Shown: piece by piece, positions 47,624 through 57,578 of the stretch | Layout: each line of letters starts with the position of its first letter | Numbering within the stretch: the first letter of the stretch is position 1 | NCBI GenBank assembly: GCA_003281415.1 | Contig: QCCC01000002.1 | Location: 62,001-126,000 of the forward strand | DNA: 64,000 nt | Direction: 5' to 3' | Origin: Prochlorococcus sp. AG-347-K15 | GTDB lineage: Bacteria > Cyanobacteriota > Cyanobacteriia > PCC-6307 > Cyanobiaceae | Position numbers and translations under genes: made by a program | Notes under the pieces: model-generated | Told to the model about the DNA's origin: nothing | The model's input: only the letters and a program-made list of their open reading frames with translations | Database searches by the model: none

Positions 47624-49729
47624 TTGGAACTTCCTTTAGACCATTTTCGTTTAATTGGCGTTAGCCCCTCTGCAACATCTGAGGAAATATTAAGGGCGTT
47701 TCAATTACGGTTAGATAAAACGCCTGATGAAGGTTTTACTTACGAGGTTTTAACCCAAAGATCTGAGTTGCTGCGACTCACTGCTGATTTACTTACAGAT
47801 CCAGAAAGTAGAAGAGAGTATGAAAATTTGTTATTGAATGGGTCATCTGGATTGGATTTTTCCTCAAATAGAGAAGTTGCAGGTTTAATACTTCTTTGGG
47901 AATCTGGTTCCTCAAAAGAAGCTTTTAGAATTACAAGAAAAGCATTGCAGCCCCCACAAACTCCAGCTTTAGGAAGTAGTAGAGAAGCAGATTTAACTTT
48001 ACTAGCTGCTTTAACAGCTAGAGATTCTGCAATTCAAGAACAACAACTAAGATCCTATTCAAACGCTGCAGACTTTTTACAAGAAGGTATACAACTTCTT
48101 CAAAGGATGGGAAAGCTTGTAGAAAGAAGAAAAGAACTTGAAGAGGACTTGGTTTCTTTGCTTCCTTACAGGATCCTAGATCTACTAAGTAGGGATTTAA
48201 ATGACCAGGAATCTCATAAAAAAGGGTTAAGCATGTTGGAAAATTTAATAAGCAAAAGAGGTGGTTTAGAAGGGAATAATAAATCTGAATATAGCGATTA
48301 TCTAAATCAGCAAGAGTTTGAAGCTTTTTTTCAACAAATAAAGCCTTTTTTGACAGTACAGGAACAGATAGATTTGTTTCTTGAATTACAAAAAAGAGGT
48401 TCACTAGAAGCAGGATTTTTAGCTTTTCTATCCTTAACAGCAATTGGCTTTTCAAGAAGAAAGCCGGAAAAATTATTTGAAGCGAGGAGAATCTTAAAGA
48501 AATTAAATTTATCTGGTCTTGATTCAATGCCTCTTGTTGGTTGTTTAGATTTGCTTTTAGCAGATATTGAACAGGCCTCTGCCAGATTTTCTAGTAGTTC
48601 TGATGAAAACTTAAGGGAATGGCTTAATAATTATCCAGGAAATAAGTTGGAAGCGATATGTATTTTTTGTAAAAATTGGTTAGAGAATGATGTTTTAGTT
48701 GGTTACAGAGATATTGACTCAAAAGATGTGGATTTAGATTCTTGGTTTGAAGATAGGGAAATTCAAGAATTTATTGAAAAATTAGAAAAGAAATCAATTA
48801 AGACTACAATCAAATCAAATCTACAAAACCAACAGATAAAAAAAGAATCTTCGACAAATATAACTGAAAATTTTGATGATGAATTAGCAAATATTGATGA
48901 AAGGAGATTACCTTGGCCTGGCGGTATAAAACTAGGATATGAGAACTTTGATATCCAAGAAAACAATTATAATAAGGCAATCTTCAAGAACAAACCAAAA
49001 GAGATTTATAAATATTTAATAGAAAAAATTGCTGAATTAAATATTAGTTTTGGAGAGGTTTTAAGGGGTAAAGAGATCATTAGTCGTTCTCCTTATTTAA
49101 TCTATTTATATGCTTTTTTGATCTTATTTACATTTGGAATTGGGATTGGATTTTTAAGAAATAATTTTAAAAATTCAGTTAATGACGATGTTGTTTCTGA
49201 TAAATCTTTTATGTCTTTAGAAAAAAATCAAAAGGTTAATGAGAAAGATATTATTCAAGAAATTAAAAAAAATCCTTCAAGCAAATTGAATTTTATCCCT
49301 GAGAAATCTACTTCAATAATTTCTTATGATTTCAAAGAACTTAATATCCCTTCACCTTCTTTGGAAGAAATAAGGAATTTAATTAATGGATGGCTTCTAA
49401 GTAAAAGTAATTACTTAGCTGGAAAGGGTGAAATTAATATTTCTAAAATTGTTAGTAAAGGTCTGATTGATAGAACAATCGAAGAAAGACAAAACGATAT
49501 CAAGAAGGGGATCTATAAAGAAATCAATTCCCAAATACGTAAGATTGATTTGGAATCACAAACTTCATCTCGGATAGTTGTTTTAGTAGAATTAAATTAT
49601 CTAGAAAGAATAATAAAGAGTTCTGGAGAATTTGTTAATGAAACATCATTGACTCCTCTTAAAGTTAAATATATCTTGGGTTTTTCAAATAAATCATGGA
49701 AATTGGTTGATTTCGTGAGTGGTTTGTGA
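47624..49729 (+). CDS. ftn2: Cell division protein Ftn2/ZipN (ARC6 homologue)
   Basis: Cyanobacterial Z-ring anchoring protein, ancestor of plastid ARC6. The N-terminal DnaJ-like domain (PLDHFRLIGVSPSATSEEIL, then EVLTQRSELLRLTADLL) is followed by a helical region to ~residue 410. One membrane span is near residue 490 (IYLYAFLILFTFGIGIGFL). A C-terminal IMS/DUF4101 domain (IRNLINGWLLSKSNYLAGKGE through WKLVDFVSGL) closes it. 701 aa. The start is TTG at 47624. ffh follows after 47 bases. Confidence 0.92.
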   Translation: MELPLDHFRLIGVSPSATSEEILRAFQLRLDKTPDEGFTYEVLTQRSELLRLTADLLTDPESRREYENLLLNGSSGLDFSSNREVAGLILLWESGSSKEAFRITRKALQPPQTPALGSSREADLTLLAALTARDSAIQEQQLRSYSNAADFLQEGIQLLQRMGKLVERRKELEEDLVSLLPYRILDLLSRDLNDQESHKKGLSMLENLISKRGGLEGNNKSEYSDYLNQQEFEAFFQQIKPFLTVQEQIDLFLELQKRGSLEAGFLAFLSLTAIGFSRRKPEKLFEARRILKKLNLSGLDSMPLVGCLDLLLADIEQASARFSSSSDENLREWLNNYPGNKLEAICIFCKNWLENDVLVGYRDIDSKDVDLDSWFEDREIQEFIEKLEKKSIKTTIKSNLQNQQIKKESSTNITENFDDELANIDERRLPWPGGIKLGYENFDIQENNYNKAIFKNKPKEIYKYLIEKIAELNISFGEVLRGKEIISRSPYLIYLYAFLILFTFGIGIGFLRNNFKNSVNDDVVSDKSFMSLEKNQKVNEKDIIQEIKKNPSSKLNFIPEKSTSIISYDFKELNIPSPSLEEIRNLINGWLLSKSNYLAGKGEINISKIVSKGLIDRTIEERQNDIKKGIYKEINSQIRKIDLESQTSSRIVVLVELNYLERIIKSSGEFVNETSLTPLKVKYILGFSNKSWKLVDFVSGL

Positions 49730-49776
49730 GTATAAACTTCGAGATCATCTATAATATTTAAAAATTCTTTTTAATA

Positions 49777-51201
49777 ATGTTTGATGAACTCTCATCACGC
49801 TTTGAAGACGCAGTAAAAGGTTTAAGAGGCGAAGCAAAAATTAGTGAAAATAATATCAATGATGCCTTGAATCAGGTGAAAAGAGCACTTCTTGATGCCG
49901 ATGTAAGTTTATCTGTAGTAAAAGAGTTTATATCAGATGTTAAAGAAAAAGCTATTGGAGAAGAAGTAGTTAGGGGTTTAAATCCAGGTCAAAAATTTGT
50001 TGAAGTTGTAAATAAAGAATTGACTAGCATTATGGGTAATGAAAATTCTCCATTAAACGAAAATGAAAATAGCCCCACTGTTATTTTAATGGCAGGACTT
50101 CAGGGGGCTGGTAAAACAACCGCAACAGGAAAATTAGGCCTTTATTTAAAGGAAAAAGAAAAAAAGGTTCTTCTAGTCGCTGCAGATATTTATCGACCAG
50201 CAGCTGTAGAACAACTTAAAACATTAGGCAGTCAATATGACTTAGAAGTATTTTCGGCTGAAGAAAAAAATAGCAAACCAGAAGAGATAACGAAGGCCGC
50301 ATTGAATTATGCGAATGAAAATAAGTTTAACTCGATCATTATTGACACTGCAGGAAGATTGCAAATTGATGATTCAATGATGAGTGAAATGGTTCGGATT
50401 AAAGAAGTTTCTAATCCTGATGAAGTTTTACTTGTTGTTGATTCTATGATTGGTCAAGAAGCTGCTGACTTGACAAAGTCATTTCATGAAAAAGTAGGTA
50501 TTTCAGGGGCGATACTAACTAAGTTGGATGGTGATTCAAGAGGAGGTGCTGCTTTATCAATAAGAAAAATAAGCGGTAAGCCTATCAAATTTATTGGTGT
50601 AGGCGAAAAAATAGAGGCATTGCAACCATTTCATCCAGAGAGAATGGCTAGCAGAATTTTAGGTATGGGTGATGTATTAACACTTGTTGAAAAAGCCCAA
50701 AAAGAAGTTGAACTTGCTGATGCAGAAGCTATGCAAAAGAAACTTCAAGAGGCAACCTTTGATTTTAATGATTTTGTCAAGCAAATGAGATTAATTAAAA
50801 GGATGGGATCACTCGGTGGATTAATAAAATTAATACCTGGTATGAATAAAATTGATGCCGGGATGATAAAAGATGGAGAGGATCAACTCAAGAAAATAGA
50901 ATCTATGATCGCTTCAATGACTCTTGAAGAGAAACAAAAACCTGAGGTTCTTGCAGCTCAGCCATCAAGAAGACAAAGAATTGCTAAGGGGAGTGGCTAT
51001 GAAGCAAAAGATGTCGATAAAGTCTTAGCTGATTTTCAAAGAATGAGAGGCTTTATGAAACAAATGTCGAGTGGAGGAATGCCAGGAATGGGAGGAATGC
51101 CAGGAATGGGAGGAATGCCAGGAATGGGAGGTAATAGTAGTAATAAACCAATGAAAAAACAAAAAAATAATAAAAAGAAAAAAGGTTTTGCAGATTTATA
51201 G
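49777..51201 (+). CDS. ffh: Signal recognition particle protein Ffh (SRP54)
   Basis: GTPase that binds signal peptides and the SRP RNA for co-translational membrane targeting. N domain, then G domain with GLQGAGKTTATGKL, DIYRPAAVEQL, DTAGRLQID and TKLDGDSRGG. The M domain begins near residue 320 and ends in a Met/Gly-rich tail made of a perfect triple repeat, then a Lys/Asn-rich end. The M-domain motif SRRQRIAKGSG contacts the RNA. 474 aa. rpsP follows after 54 bases, the usual ffh-rpsP order. Confidence 0.96.
   Translation: MFDELSSRFEDAVKGLRGEAKISENNINDALNQVKRALLDADVSLSVVKEFISDVKEKAIGEEVVRGLNPGQKFVEVVNKELTSIMGNENSPLNENENSPTVILMAGLQGAGKTTATGKLGLYLKEKEKKVLLVAADIYRPAAVEQLKTLGSQYDLEVFSAEEKNSKPEEITKAALNYANENKFNSIIIDTAGRLQIDDSMMSEMVRIKEVSNPDEVLLVVDSMIGQEAADLTKSFHEKVGISGAILTKLDGDSRGGAALSIRKISGKPIKFIGVGEKIEALQPFHPERMASRILGMGDVLTLVEKAQKEVELADAEAMQKKLQEATFDFNDFVKQMRLIKRMGSLGGLIKLIPGMNKIDAGMIKDGEDQLKKIESMIASMTLEEKQKPEVLAAQPSRRQRIAKGSGYEAKDVDKVLADFQRMRGFMKQMSSGGMPGMGGMPGMGGMPGMGGNSSNKPMKKQKNNKKKKGFADL
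51073..51126 (+). repeat. Three perfect 18-base tandem repeats inside ffh
   Basis: The unit GGAGGAATGCCAGGAATG occurs three times head to tail (51073-51090, 51091-51108, 51109-51126). It encodes the hexapeptide GGMPGM three times in the C-terminal tail of Ffh. Copy number is likely to vary between strains because 18 bases keeps the frame. Met/Gly-rich tails are common in Ffh; the perfect identity suggests recent expansion. Confidence 0.97.
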
Positions 51202-51255
51202 TTTCTAAATTTTTACCTTCAAATGATATTATTATTAAAAACACATTAACTTAAG

Positions 51256-51618
51256 ATGATTAAATTGCGCCTCAAGCGCTTTGGGAAGAAAAAAGAAGCA
51301 AGTTTCAGAATTGTTGCATGCAATAGTACTTCCAGAAGAGATGGTAGACCTCTACAAGAACTAGGTTTTTATAACCCAAGAACTAAAGAAACTAGGCTTG
51401 ACACAGAAGCTTTAAGAACAAGACTTACTCAGGGTGCTCAGCCAACTGATGTTGTAAGATCTTTATTAGAAAAAGGCGGGTTATTAGAAAAAAAAGAGAG
51501 ACCTTCTATTGCTATTGGTAAGGCTAAGATAGAGAAGGAAAAAATTGCTAAAGCCAAAACTAAAGAAGAAAATAATAGTAGTGAAGCTGTAAGTGAAGGT
51601 AATGAAGCTGAAAGCTAG
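51256..51618 (+). CDS. rpsP: 30S ribosomal protein S16
   Basis: Small-subunit ribosomal protein. The N-terminal ~80 residues are S16: [38 protein letters not shown] and [17 protein letters not shown] Lys/Glu/Ala-rich tail of ~35 residues follows, an extension common in cyanobacteria. 120 aa. Lies between ffh and phoH on the same strand with short gaps. Confidence 0.97.
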   Translation: MIKLRLKRFGKKKEASFRIVACNSTSRRDGRPLQELGFYNPRTKETRLDTEALRTRLTQGAQPTDVVRSLLEKGGLLEKKERPSIAIGKAKIEKEKIAKAKTKEENNSSEAVSEGNEAES

Positions 51619-51654
51619 TGGTTTGATCCATTTTATTCATACTACAATAACTAG

Positions 51655-52611
51655 ATGAAGGAAGTTTCCAAAACTGGTCACTTCAAAATAGATTTGCCAA
51701 GCTCTGATGCTGCTACAGCATTATCTGGACCTGGGAATTCTTTTTTAAAAAAGTTTGAGTCTCTTACTGGAGTTTCTTTAACTATAAGAGGTTTACAACT
51801 TGAGATGAACGGTGTCATATCTAAGATTGAGAGAGCATCAGCATTAGTAGAGCTGACAAGACCAATTTGGGAACAAGGGTTAGAAGTTCCAGAGGTAGAT
51901 CTTAAAGCCGCTTTAAGTTCTCTAAATATTGGAGAGTCGTCTTCACATGCTGAACTTGGGAAAAAAGTTCTTGCACGTTCCAAAGAAGGAAGATATTTAA
52001 GACCAAGAACTATAAGGCAAAAAGAATATGTTGAATCAATTGAAAACTTTGATCTTACTTTCGCAATTGGTCCAGCTGGAACTGGTAAGACATTTTTAGC
52101 AACTGTTTGCGCAGCAAGACTATTGAACGAGAAAAAAATTGAAAAAATTATTTTAACCAGACCAGCAGTAGAAGCTGGTGAAAGTTTAGGATTTCTACCT
52201 GGTGATTTGCAGCAAAAAGTAGATCCATATTTAAGACCCCTTTTTGATTCTTTACATAGTATTTTCGGGCTTGATAGAACGAATTCGTTAATCGATAAAG
52301 GAATTATTGAAGTTGCTCCTTTAGCATTTATGAGGGGAAGAACCTTAGATAATTCTTTGATTATTTTGGATGAAGCACAAAACACAACTTGCTCTCAAAT
52401 GAGAATGTTTTTAACCAGATTAGGTGATAGATCTAAAATGGTTGTAAACGGTGATATTACACAAATTGATTTAAAAAAAGATCAGGAAAGTGGCCTTGTC
52501 GAGGCATCGAGAATTTTCTCTGAAACTCAAGGTATAAAATTTTGTTATCTAAATATTGAAGATGTAGTTCGTCATCCTTTAGTTCAGAAAATTATTGAGG
52601 CTTATCAATAA
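51655..52611 (+). CDS. phoH: PhoH-family ATPase
   Basis: P-loop ATPase of the PhoH family. Walker A GPAGTGKTFLATVCAARL and Walker B LIILDEAQNTTCSQM are intact, as is the family RPAVEAGESLGFLPGDL. An N-terminal ~100-residue domain precedes the ATPase. Exact cellular role is not settled; many members link to RNA metabolism or phosphate stress. 318 aa, 36 bases after rpsP. Confidence 0.93.
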   Translation: MKEVSKTGHFKIDLPSSDAATALSGPGNSFLKKFESLTGVSLTIRGLQLEMNGVISKIERASALVELTRPIWEQGLEVPEVDLKAALSSLNIGESSSHAELGKKVLARSKEGRYLRPRTIRQKEYVESIENFDLTFAIGPAGTGKTFLATVCAARLLNEKKIEKIILTRPAVEAGESLGFLPGDLQQKVDPYLRPLFDSLHSIFGLDRTNSLIDKGIIEVAPLAFMRGRTLDNSLIILDEAQNTTCSQMRMFLTRLGDRSKMVVNGDITQIDLKKDQESGLVEASRIFSETQGIKFCYLNIEDVVRHPLVQKIIEAYQ

Positions 52612-52685
52612 ATTTATTACTATGGTGATCCGTACCCTGAAATTTTAAAAATCAAGTAGAATATGCATACATTATTCTATTAAAT

Positions 52686-53423
52686 ATGCCAGCAAGTAGT
52701 AATTTTAATCAAGCTATTCGTGAAGCACAAACCAGTTCAATTGTTGGACCTAATGTTATTCAAAAAGCTTTACCATACGTAGGTGGAGGAATGGTGCTAA
52801 CTTCTTTAGGAGTTTTGGCAGGTGTTTCTCTGATAGCAACAAATCCTGGACTTTTCCAGCCTCTCTCAATAGTTGCTTTTATCGCAGAATTGATATTATT
52901 TTTTATAGCCACAAGTGCTGCAAACAATGCAAATAATGCAAAAGCCTTACCTTTATTAACAGCATTCAGTTTACTAACCGGATTCACTTTAAGTGGAATA
53001 GTTGCTTTAGCTATAGGAACTATTGGTATTGGTTCGGTAGGAACAGCTGCTTTAGCTACAGGTATAACTTTCGTTATTGCCTCTTACACAGGTCAAAGAA
53101 TGAGTGACAGTGTTGGTCAAGCATTAAGTGGAGTAGTAGGTCTTGGGTTGATAGGACTGCTTATAGCTATGTTTGTCCAATTAATTGGAGGATTCTTTGC
53201 TCCAGGAGTTTTTGGAGGCTCAGGACTTGAATTGATAATTGCAGGTTTTGGGACTGTCTTATTTGTCGGAATGTCTTTCGTGGATTTCTATACAATGCCA
53301 AGAAGGTATAATGATGATCAATATCTAGCGGGGGCTTTAGGTATGTATTTAACTTATATAAATCTTTTTGTTTTTATACTTAGATTAATGATTGCACTTC
53401 AAGGCGGTGGAAGAAGGGATTAA
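52686..53423 (+). CDS. Bax inhibitor-1/YccA family membrane protein
   Basis: 245 aa with about seven hydrophobic spans after a soluble N-terminal ~25 residues (SNFNQAIREAQTSS). The layout and C-terminal VDFYTMPRRYNDDQYLAGALGM region with MYLTYINLFVFILRLM fit the BI-1/YccA (TMBIM) family, thought to be pH-sensitive Ca2+ leak channels in some bacteria. Function in cyanobacteria is unknown. A hairpin terminator lies 25 bases downstream. Confidence 0.87.
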   Translation: MPASSNFNQAIREAQTSSIVGPNVIQKALPYVGGGMVLTSLGVLAGVSLIATNPGLFQPLSIVAFIAELILFFIATSAANNANNAKALPLLTAFSLLTGFTLSGIVALAIGTIGIGSVGTAALATGITFVIASYTGQRMSDSVGQALSGVVGLGLIGLLIAMFVQLIGGFFAPGVFGGSGLELIIAGFGTVLFVGMSFVDFYTMPRRYNDDQYLAGALGMYLTYINLFVFILRLMIALQGGGRRD

Positions 53424-53448
53424 ACAAATTACTTAAATAAATAATCCA

Positions 53449-53476
53449 AAGCGTAGATTTGTTTCTACGCTTTTTT
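53449..53476 (+). terminator. Hairpin terminator between two convergent genes
   Basis: AAGCGTAGA (53449-53457) pairs with TCTACGCTT (53464-53472) around a 6-base loop, followed by T residues on the plus strand and preceded by AAA, so it could work in both directions. It ends the BI-1 gene and touches the stop of the minus-strand gene at 53475. Confidence 0.88.
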
Positions 53477-54002
53477 ATTGGGCAATATCAAAAATTTGTT
53501 TTTTTATAAATTCCTTTTGTTTTGAGTCATATTTTACTGAAGTATCAAAACTATTTCCCATAGTATCTAGCTCTCTAAGGGCTTGATTGACAGATTTTGA
53601 GACTGACTTAGTTTCTAACAGTCTCAAAATAGCTTTACATCTATCTGAAATGTTTTCTGATGTAATCTCATATTCATGATTATTATCTCTTCGATGAATA
53701 ATAATTTGAGCGGAACTCATTATTAAATTTTTTACCACTATGTCTGTTACAGCATCACCACCTTCGTTCAGTTTGTAAATTAGTGAAAAAGGAAGTTTAT
53801 CCAACAAGAAACAATCTTTATCTGATAAAGCATATGCAAAAAATCCTCTGAGTCCATTTCTTGTTTTAATTAATTCTGCAATTCTGTCTGCTAAAACCTC
53901 TTCGCTGAGTAAATCTTCACTCCACTCTTTACACCATTTTACGGATATGTTTATTGCTTGCGTAAACGAAGCTTCTTTTAAATTTATGGTTTTTTTTTCC
54001 AT
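53475..54002 (-). CDS. Conserved-type hypothetical protein, soluble
   Basis: 175 aa, not assigned to a named family by me. No signal peptide or membrane span; predicted mixed alpha/beta. Features are WCKEWSEDLLSEEVLADRI, KTRNGLRGFFAYALSDKDC and a C-terminal helical part (LRLLETKSVSKSVNQALREL). AT content is like its neighbours. ATG at 54002, divergent from era with 38 bases between. Probably a cyanobacterial core gene given its well-formed sequence, but function is unknown. Confidence 0.7.
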   Translation of the reverse strand: MEKKTINLKEASFTQAINISVKWCKEWSEDLLSEEVLADRIAELIKTRNGLRGFFAYALSDKDCFLLDKLPFSLIYKLNEGGDAVTDIVVKNLIMSSAQIIIHRRDNNHEYEITSENISDRCKAILRLLETKSVSKSVNQALRELDTMGNSFDTSVKYDSKQKEFIKKQIFDIAQ

Positions 54003-54040
54003 TTTTGATCAGAATTTTATTATTGATGCATTAAAAGTCT

Positions 54041-54952
54041 TTGACTAATTATAGATCTGGGTTTGTAACTTTACTAGGAAGGCCAAATGTGGGTAAATCT
54101 ACTTTAATAAATAAATTGATTGGAGAAAAAATAACAATTACTTCTCCAATAGCGCAAACTACTAGAAATAAATTAAAAGGAATACTTACTACAAAAAGTG
54201 GGCAAATAATTTTTGTCGATACACCAGGTGTTCATAAACCACATCATCGCCTTGGAGAAATATTAGTAAAAAATGCAAAATCTGCAATTAATGGAGTTGA
54301 TATGGTAATTTTTGTAATTGATTCAAGTGAAGAACCTGGTAGAGGTGATGAATATATTTTGAACTTTTTAATCTCAAATAAAACTGAGTTTATTGTTGCA
54401 TTAAATAAGTGGGATTTGGTGAATAAAGAATTTAGGAATTTACGATTAGATCAATATAGAAGATTTTTTGGAATTAATAGAAATTTTCAAATTGTAAGTG
54501 CATCTCAAGGAGAAGGATGTTCTGAATTAGTCGATATGGCACTTAATTTTCTTCCAGAAGGACCAAAACTTTATAGTGAAGAGATGATATGTGACCAACC
54601 ATTGGACAATTTATTATCTGATTTAGTAAGAGAGCAGGTATTAATAAATACGAGAGAAGAAGTACCTCATAGTGTTGCAGTAAAGATAGAAAAGATAGAG
54701 GAAATGAAAAGAAAAACTGGCAAAAGTTTTACAGCTATTTTGGCTACTATTATTGTTGAAAGATCAACTCAAAAAGGAATTCTTATTGGAAAGAAAGGTT
54801 CAATGTTAAAAATAATTGGTCAGTCAGCAAGATCAAATATGTCAAAATTGATTGATGGTCCAGTTCACCTAGAGTTGTTTGTGAAAGTTGTTCCAAATTG
54901 GAGAAAAAAAGAATCAAGGTTGATTGAGTTTGGTTATGAGGAAGATTTCTAG
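54041..54952 (+). CDS. era: GTPase Era
   Basis: Binds the 3' end of 16S rRNA and assists 30S assembly. G motifs: G1 GRPNVGKSTLINKL, G3 DTPGVHKP, G4 NKWD, then a KH RNA-binding domain (KGILIGKKGSMLKIIGQSAR). 303 aa. The start is TTG at 54041. The trmD ATG follows its TAG with no intervening base, so they are co-translated. Confidence 0.95.
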   Translation: MTNYRSGFVTLLGRPNVGKSTLINKLIGEKITITSPIAQTTRNKLKGILTTKSGQIIFVDTPGVHKPHHRLGEILVKNAKSAINGVDMVIFVIDSSEEPGRGDEYILNFLISNKTEFIVALNKWDLVNKEFRNLRLDQYRRFFGINRNFQIVSASQGEGCSELVDMALNFLPEGPKLYSEEMICDQPLDNLLSDLVREQVLINTREEVPHSVAVKIEKIEEMKRKTGKSFTAILATIIVERSTQKGILIGKKGSMLKIIGQSARSNMSKLIDGPVHLELFVKVVPNWRKKESRLIEFGYEEDF

Positions 54953-55735
54953 ATGAGTAGTTTTAACTTTGATGTAATTACATTATTTCCTAAAGCTTTT
55001 GAATTAATAAATAATTTAGGGGTTATAACAAGAGCTCTAGATAAGAATTTGATAGATGTAAATCTATACGATTTAAGAGAATATGGAGAAGGTTCTTACA
55101 GACAAGTAGACGATAAGCCTTATGGAGGAGGAGCAGGCATGGTACTAAAACCTGAACCTATTTATAAGGCATATGAATTAATTAGAAAATCACCTAAAAG
55201 TAAAACTTTGTTGATGACCCCACAGGGTAAAGTCTTAAAGCAAAAGGATCTTTCGAGATGGTCCACTTTGGATCAAATAATAATTATTTGTGGTCAGTAT
55301 GAAGGTTTTGATGAAAGGATTAGATGTTTAGCGGATGAAGAGATATCGATAGGTGATTATGTACTTTCTGGAGGTGAAATACCTGCTATATCAATAATTA
55401 ATGGTTTGACTAGATTATTACCAGGAACTCTTGGTGATCCAGAATCCTTAGTAAATGAGAGTCATAATTCTTCTCTATTAGAATATCCTCAATACACGAG
55501 GCCTTTAACTTTTAAAGATATGAAAGTCCCAGATATTTTAGTCAGCGGTAATCATGAAGAGATTAAATCGTGGCGAAAACGAAAAAGTTTTGAGAGAACA
55601 TTAGAGAGAAGAAGTGACTTAATTTTAAATGAAAACTACAAAAAATCCCCACAAAGTAAGACAAAAATAAAAGAATCTAATCAATTTATGAAATTGAGAG
55701 TAAACAATGAATTCGATGTTTACCCTGATTGGTAG
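54953..55735 (+). CDS. trmD: tRNA (guanine-N1)-methyltransferase TrmD
   Basis: Makes m1G37 in tRNAs, protecting the reading frame. SPOUT deep-knot features: [52 protein letters not shown]. 260 aa including the C-terminal domain. Directly abuts era. A 249-base AT-rich stretch with no gene I can see follows before the convergent SDR gene. Confidence 0.95.
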   Translation: MSSFNFDVITLFPKAFELINNLGVITRALDKNLIDVNLYDLREYGEGSYRQVDDKPYGGGAGMVLKPEPIYKAYELIRKSPKSKTLLMTPQGKVLKQKDLSRWSTLDQIIIICGQYEGFDERIRCLADEEISIGDYVLSGGEIPAISIINGLTRLLPGTLGDPESLVNESHNSSLLEYPQYTRPLTFKDMKVPDILVSGNHEEIKSWRKRKSFERTLERRSDLILNENYKKSPQSKTKIKESNQFMKLRVNNEFDVYPDW

Positions 55736-55984
55736 AAATTAATAGGCTTGTCTAAAAAGTTTATGTTGGAGGTTGGTTAAAGAACAAGTAAACCAATTAA
55801 AAAAAGTTAAAGTTGAAATTTTAAATATTTTTTAAGAGTTACTAAAATTTGCTTTTTTAAAAAATTGGTAAAAAATATACTTGATATTTAAAAATGCAAA
55901 AATAACAGATTTAAGTTAACAAGACGATTAAAAAATATATTTTTAGAAATAAGATTTACAAATTCATAGTAGATTTTGTAAAAA

Positions 55985-56860
55985 TTAAAAATTTTCTAAA
56001 GGAAATTTATCCGATAAATTTCCTGTGTAATCAGAATATTTTGGAAAACCTGATAAGTCAGATTGTATTCTATAGAGTGATTCAAAAATTTTTGGTTTAA
56101 AAATTATTAAAGGACTCAGCAACATATAAAAAAGTTTATTAGGGATGCTAATAAGTCTACATCTTTTATTTTGATCATCTGATGCAGAAATTGATAATCT
56201 TTTTAGTAACTCATAAAATGATATTTCTTCATCGCCACCAATTTCAAGGATTTGATTGAGTTTATCTTTTGAATTGTGTTTAATTAGTTTTTGTAAAAGT
56301 AAATATGTAAATTTTGATAATTGAGAAAAATGGATAGGTTGTCGATAACCAGTTTGAGATGGAATTATGCAGAAAGGTAATTTCTTAAATAAATTAATAA
56401 TTTTTATAAGGTTTCTATCATCCAAATCTTTATAGACTCCATAAACTATGGTGGGTCTAATTATTTGGCAATTAATTGAATATTTTTTAAAGATAGATAA
56501 AATTTTATCCTCTGAAGAAATTAATAATTTAGAAAGTTTTTTATCAAAAGTGTTGGCAGCAAATTTTTTTGTTATCGCAGATGTTGAAGAATATATAATT
56601 GCACCTTTTAAAGTTTTTAGTTTATTTAAGTTTTTTTCTTCAAGTTTACTTATCAAATTTTTGACTAACCATATTGGAGCAAAACTAACTATAAAAGAAT
56701 CCTCACATGTAAAGTTTTTAAATGTATCTTCGTTTTGTAAATCTAAAAAAGTGTGATTTTTGTTTTTTCTTGAGAAACAAACTAGTTTGTGATCAATATT
56801 TGTATCGACAAAATATTCTCCTATTAAAGAACTAGAACCTAAGACTTTAATTATTGACAT
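55985..56860 (-). CDS. NAD-dependent epimerase/dehydratase-like protein (extended SDR), divergent
   Basis: 291 aa. The start IIKVLGSSSLIGEYFV is a weak GxxGxxG-type nucleotide site (only partly kept). YSSTSA and IRPTIVYGVYKDLDDRNL resemble the extended SDR middle and C-terminal parts; a clear YxxxK is not evident, so catalysis is uncertain. Very AT-rich and Lys/Ile/Asn-heavy even for this genome. It sits on the minus strand between trmD and ispF with long gaps on both sides, suggesting an inserted accessory gene. Perhaps a nucleotide-sugar enzyme. Confidence 0.68.
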   Translation of the reverse strand: MSIIKVLGSSSLIGEYFVDTNIDHKLVCFSRKNKNHTFLDLQNEDTFKNFTCEDSFIVSFAPIWLVKNLISKLEEKNLNKLKTLKGAIIYSSTSAITKKFAANTFDKKLSKLLISSEDKILSIFKKYSINCQIIRPTIVYGVYKDLDDRNLIKIINLFKKLPFCIIPSQTGYRQPIHFSQLSKFTYLLLQKLIKHNSKDKLNQILEIGGDEEISFYELLKRLSISASDDQNKRCRLISIPNKLFYMLLSPLIIFKPKIFESLYRIQSDLSGFPKYSDYTGNLSDKFPLENF

Positions 56861-57071
56861 TATATTGACTTAAGAAAGTTTATCCATATTATTCTAAAAA
56901 TAATATTGAATTGGCTCTAAAGAAACATGTTCATTAATTAATGTTTTTATAATTAAATTTATTGTTAAAATATTGATAGGAGGTAAAAGTATCATTAAAT
57001 CTTAAATAAAATATCCATTTGGAATTACAGATTAGTTAAAGGTGGTTGAATGATGCTCCAAATCTATTGGT

Positions 57072-57578
57072 ATGACTAGAAAATCTCCACAGTTCCGCAT
57101 CGGTAATGGATACGATATTCATAGACTTGTAAACAATAGAGATTTAATTATTGGAGGTGTAAAATTGCATCATCCAGATAATTTAGGATTAGACGGCCAT
57201 AGTGATGCCGATGTTTTAAGTCACTCAATAATGGATGCATTATTGGGATCACTTTCACTGGGTGACATAGGAAAGTATTTCCCACCATCTGATGAAAAAT
57301 GGAAAAACGCTGATAGCTTGTTTTTATTATCAAAAGTAAACGACTTAATAAGACAAGAGGGATGGGAAATAAATAATATTGATAGTGTTCTTGTCGCTGA
57401 AAGGCCAAAAATTATGCCACATATAAAACCAATGAAAAAGAATATTTCTGAGGTTTTAAATATTGATGAAAATTTACTTGGGATTAAAGCGACTACTAAT
57501 GAAAAATTAGGCCCTGAAGGACGAGAAGAGGGTATAAGTTGCCATTCAGTGGTACTACTTGAAAAAAAATGTCATTAA
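57072..57578 (+). CDS. ispF: 2-C-methyl-D-erythritol 2,4-cyclodiphosphate synthase
   Basis: MEP-pathway isoprenoid enzyme supplying carotenoids, phytol and quinones. Metal site residues in NGYDIHRL and [18 protein letters not shown], then [11 protein letters not shown] and the C-terminal [19 protein letters not shown]. 168 aa. Stop overlaps the start of the next gene by 10 bases. Confidence 0.95.
   Translation: MTRKSPQFRIGNGYDIHRLVNNRDLIIGGVKLHHPDNLGLDGHSDADVLSHSIMDALLGSLSLGDIGKYFPPSDEKWKNADSLFLLSKVNDLIRQEGWEINNIDSVLVAERPKIMPHIKPMKKNISEVLNIDENLLGIKATTNEKLGPEGREEGISCHSVVLLEKKCH

Noticed and set aside
51073..51126. CRISPR or mobile-element repeat
   Set aside because: The three repeats are in-frame coding repeats with no spacers; no CRISPR array or insertion sequence seen anywhere in the window.
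51678..52385. Minus-strand 235-codon ORF opposite phoH
   Set aside because: Long, but Ser/Pro/Phe-rich reverse complement of the clear PhoH ATPase with intact Walker motifs.
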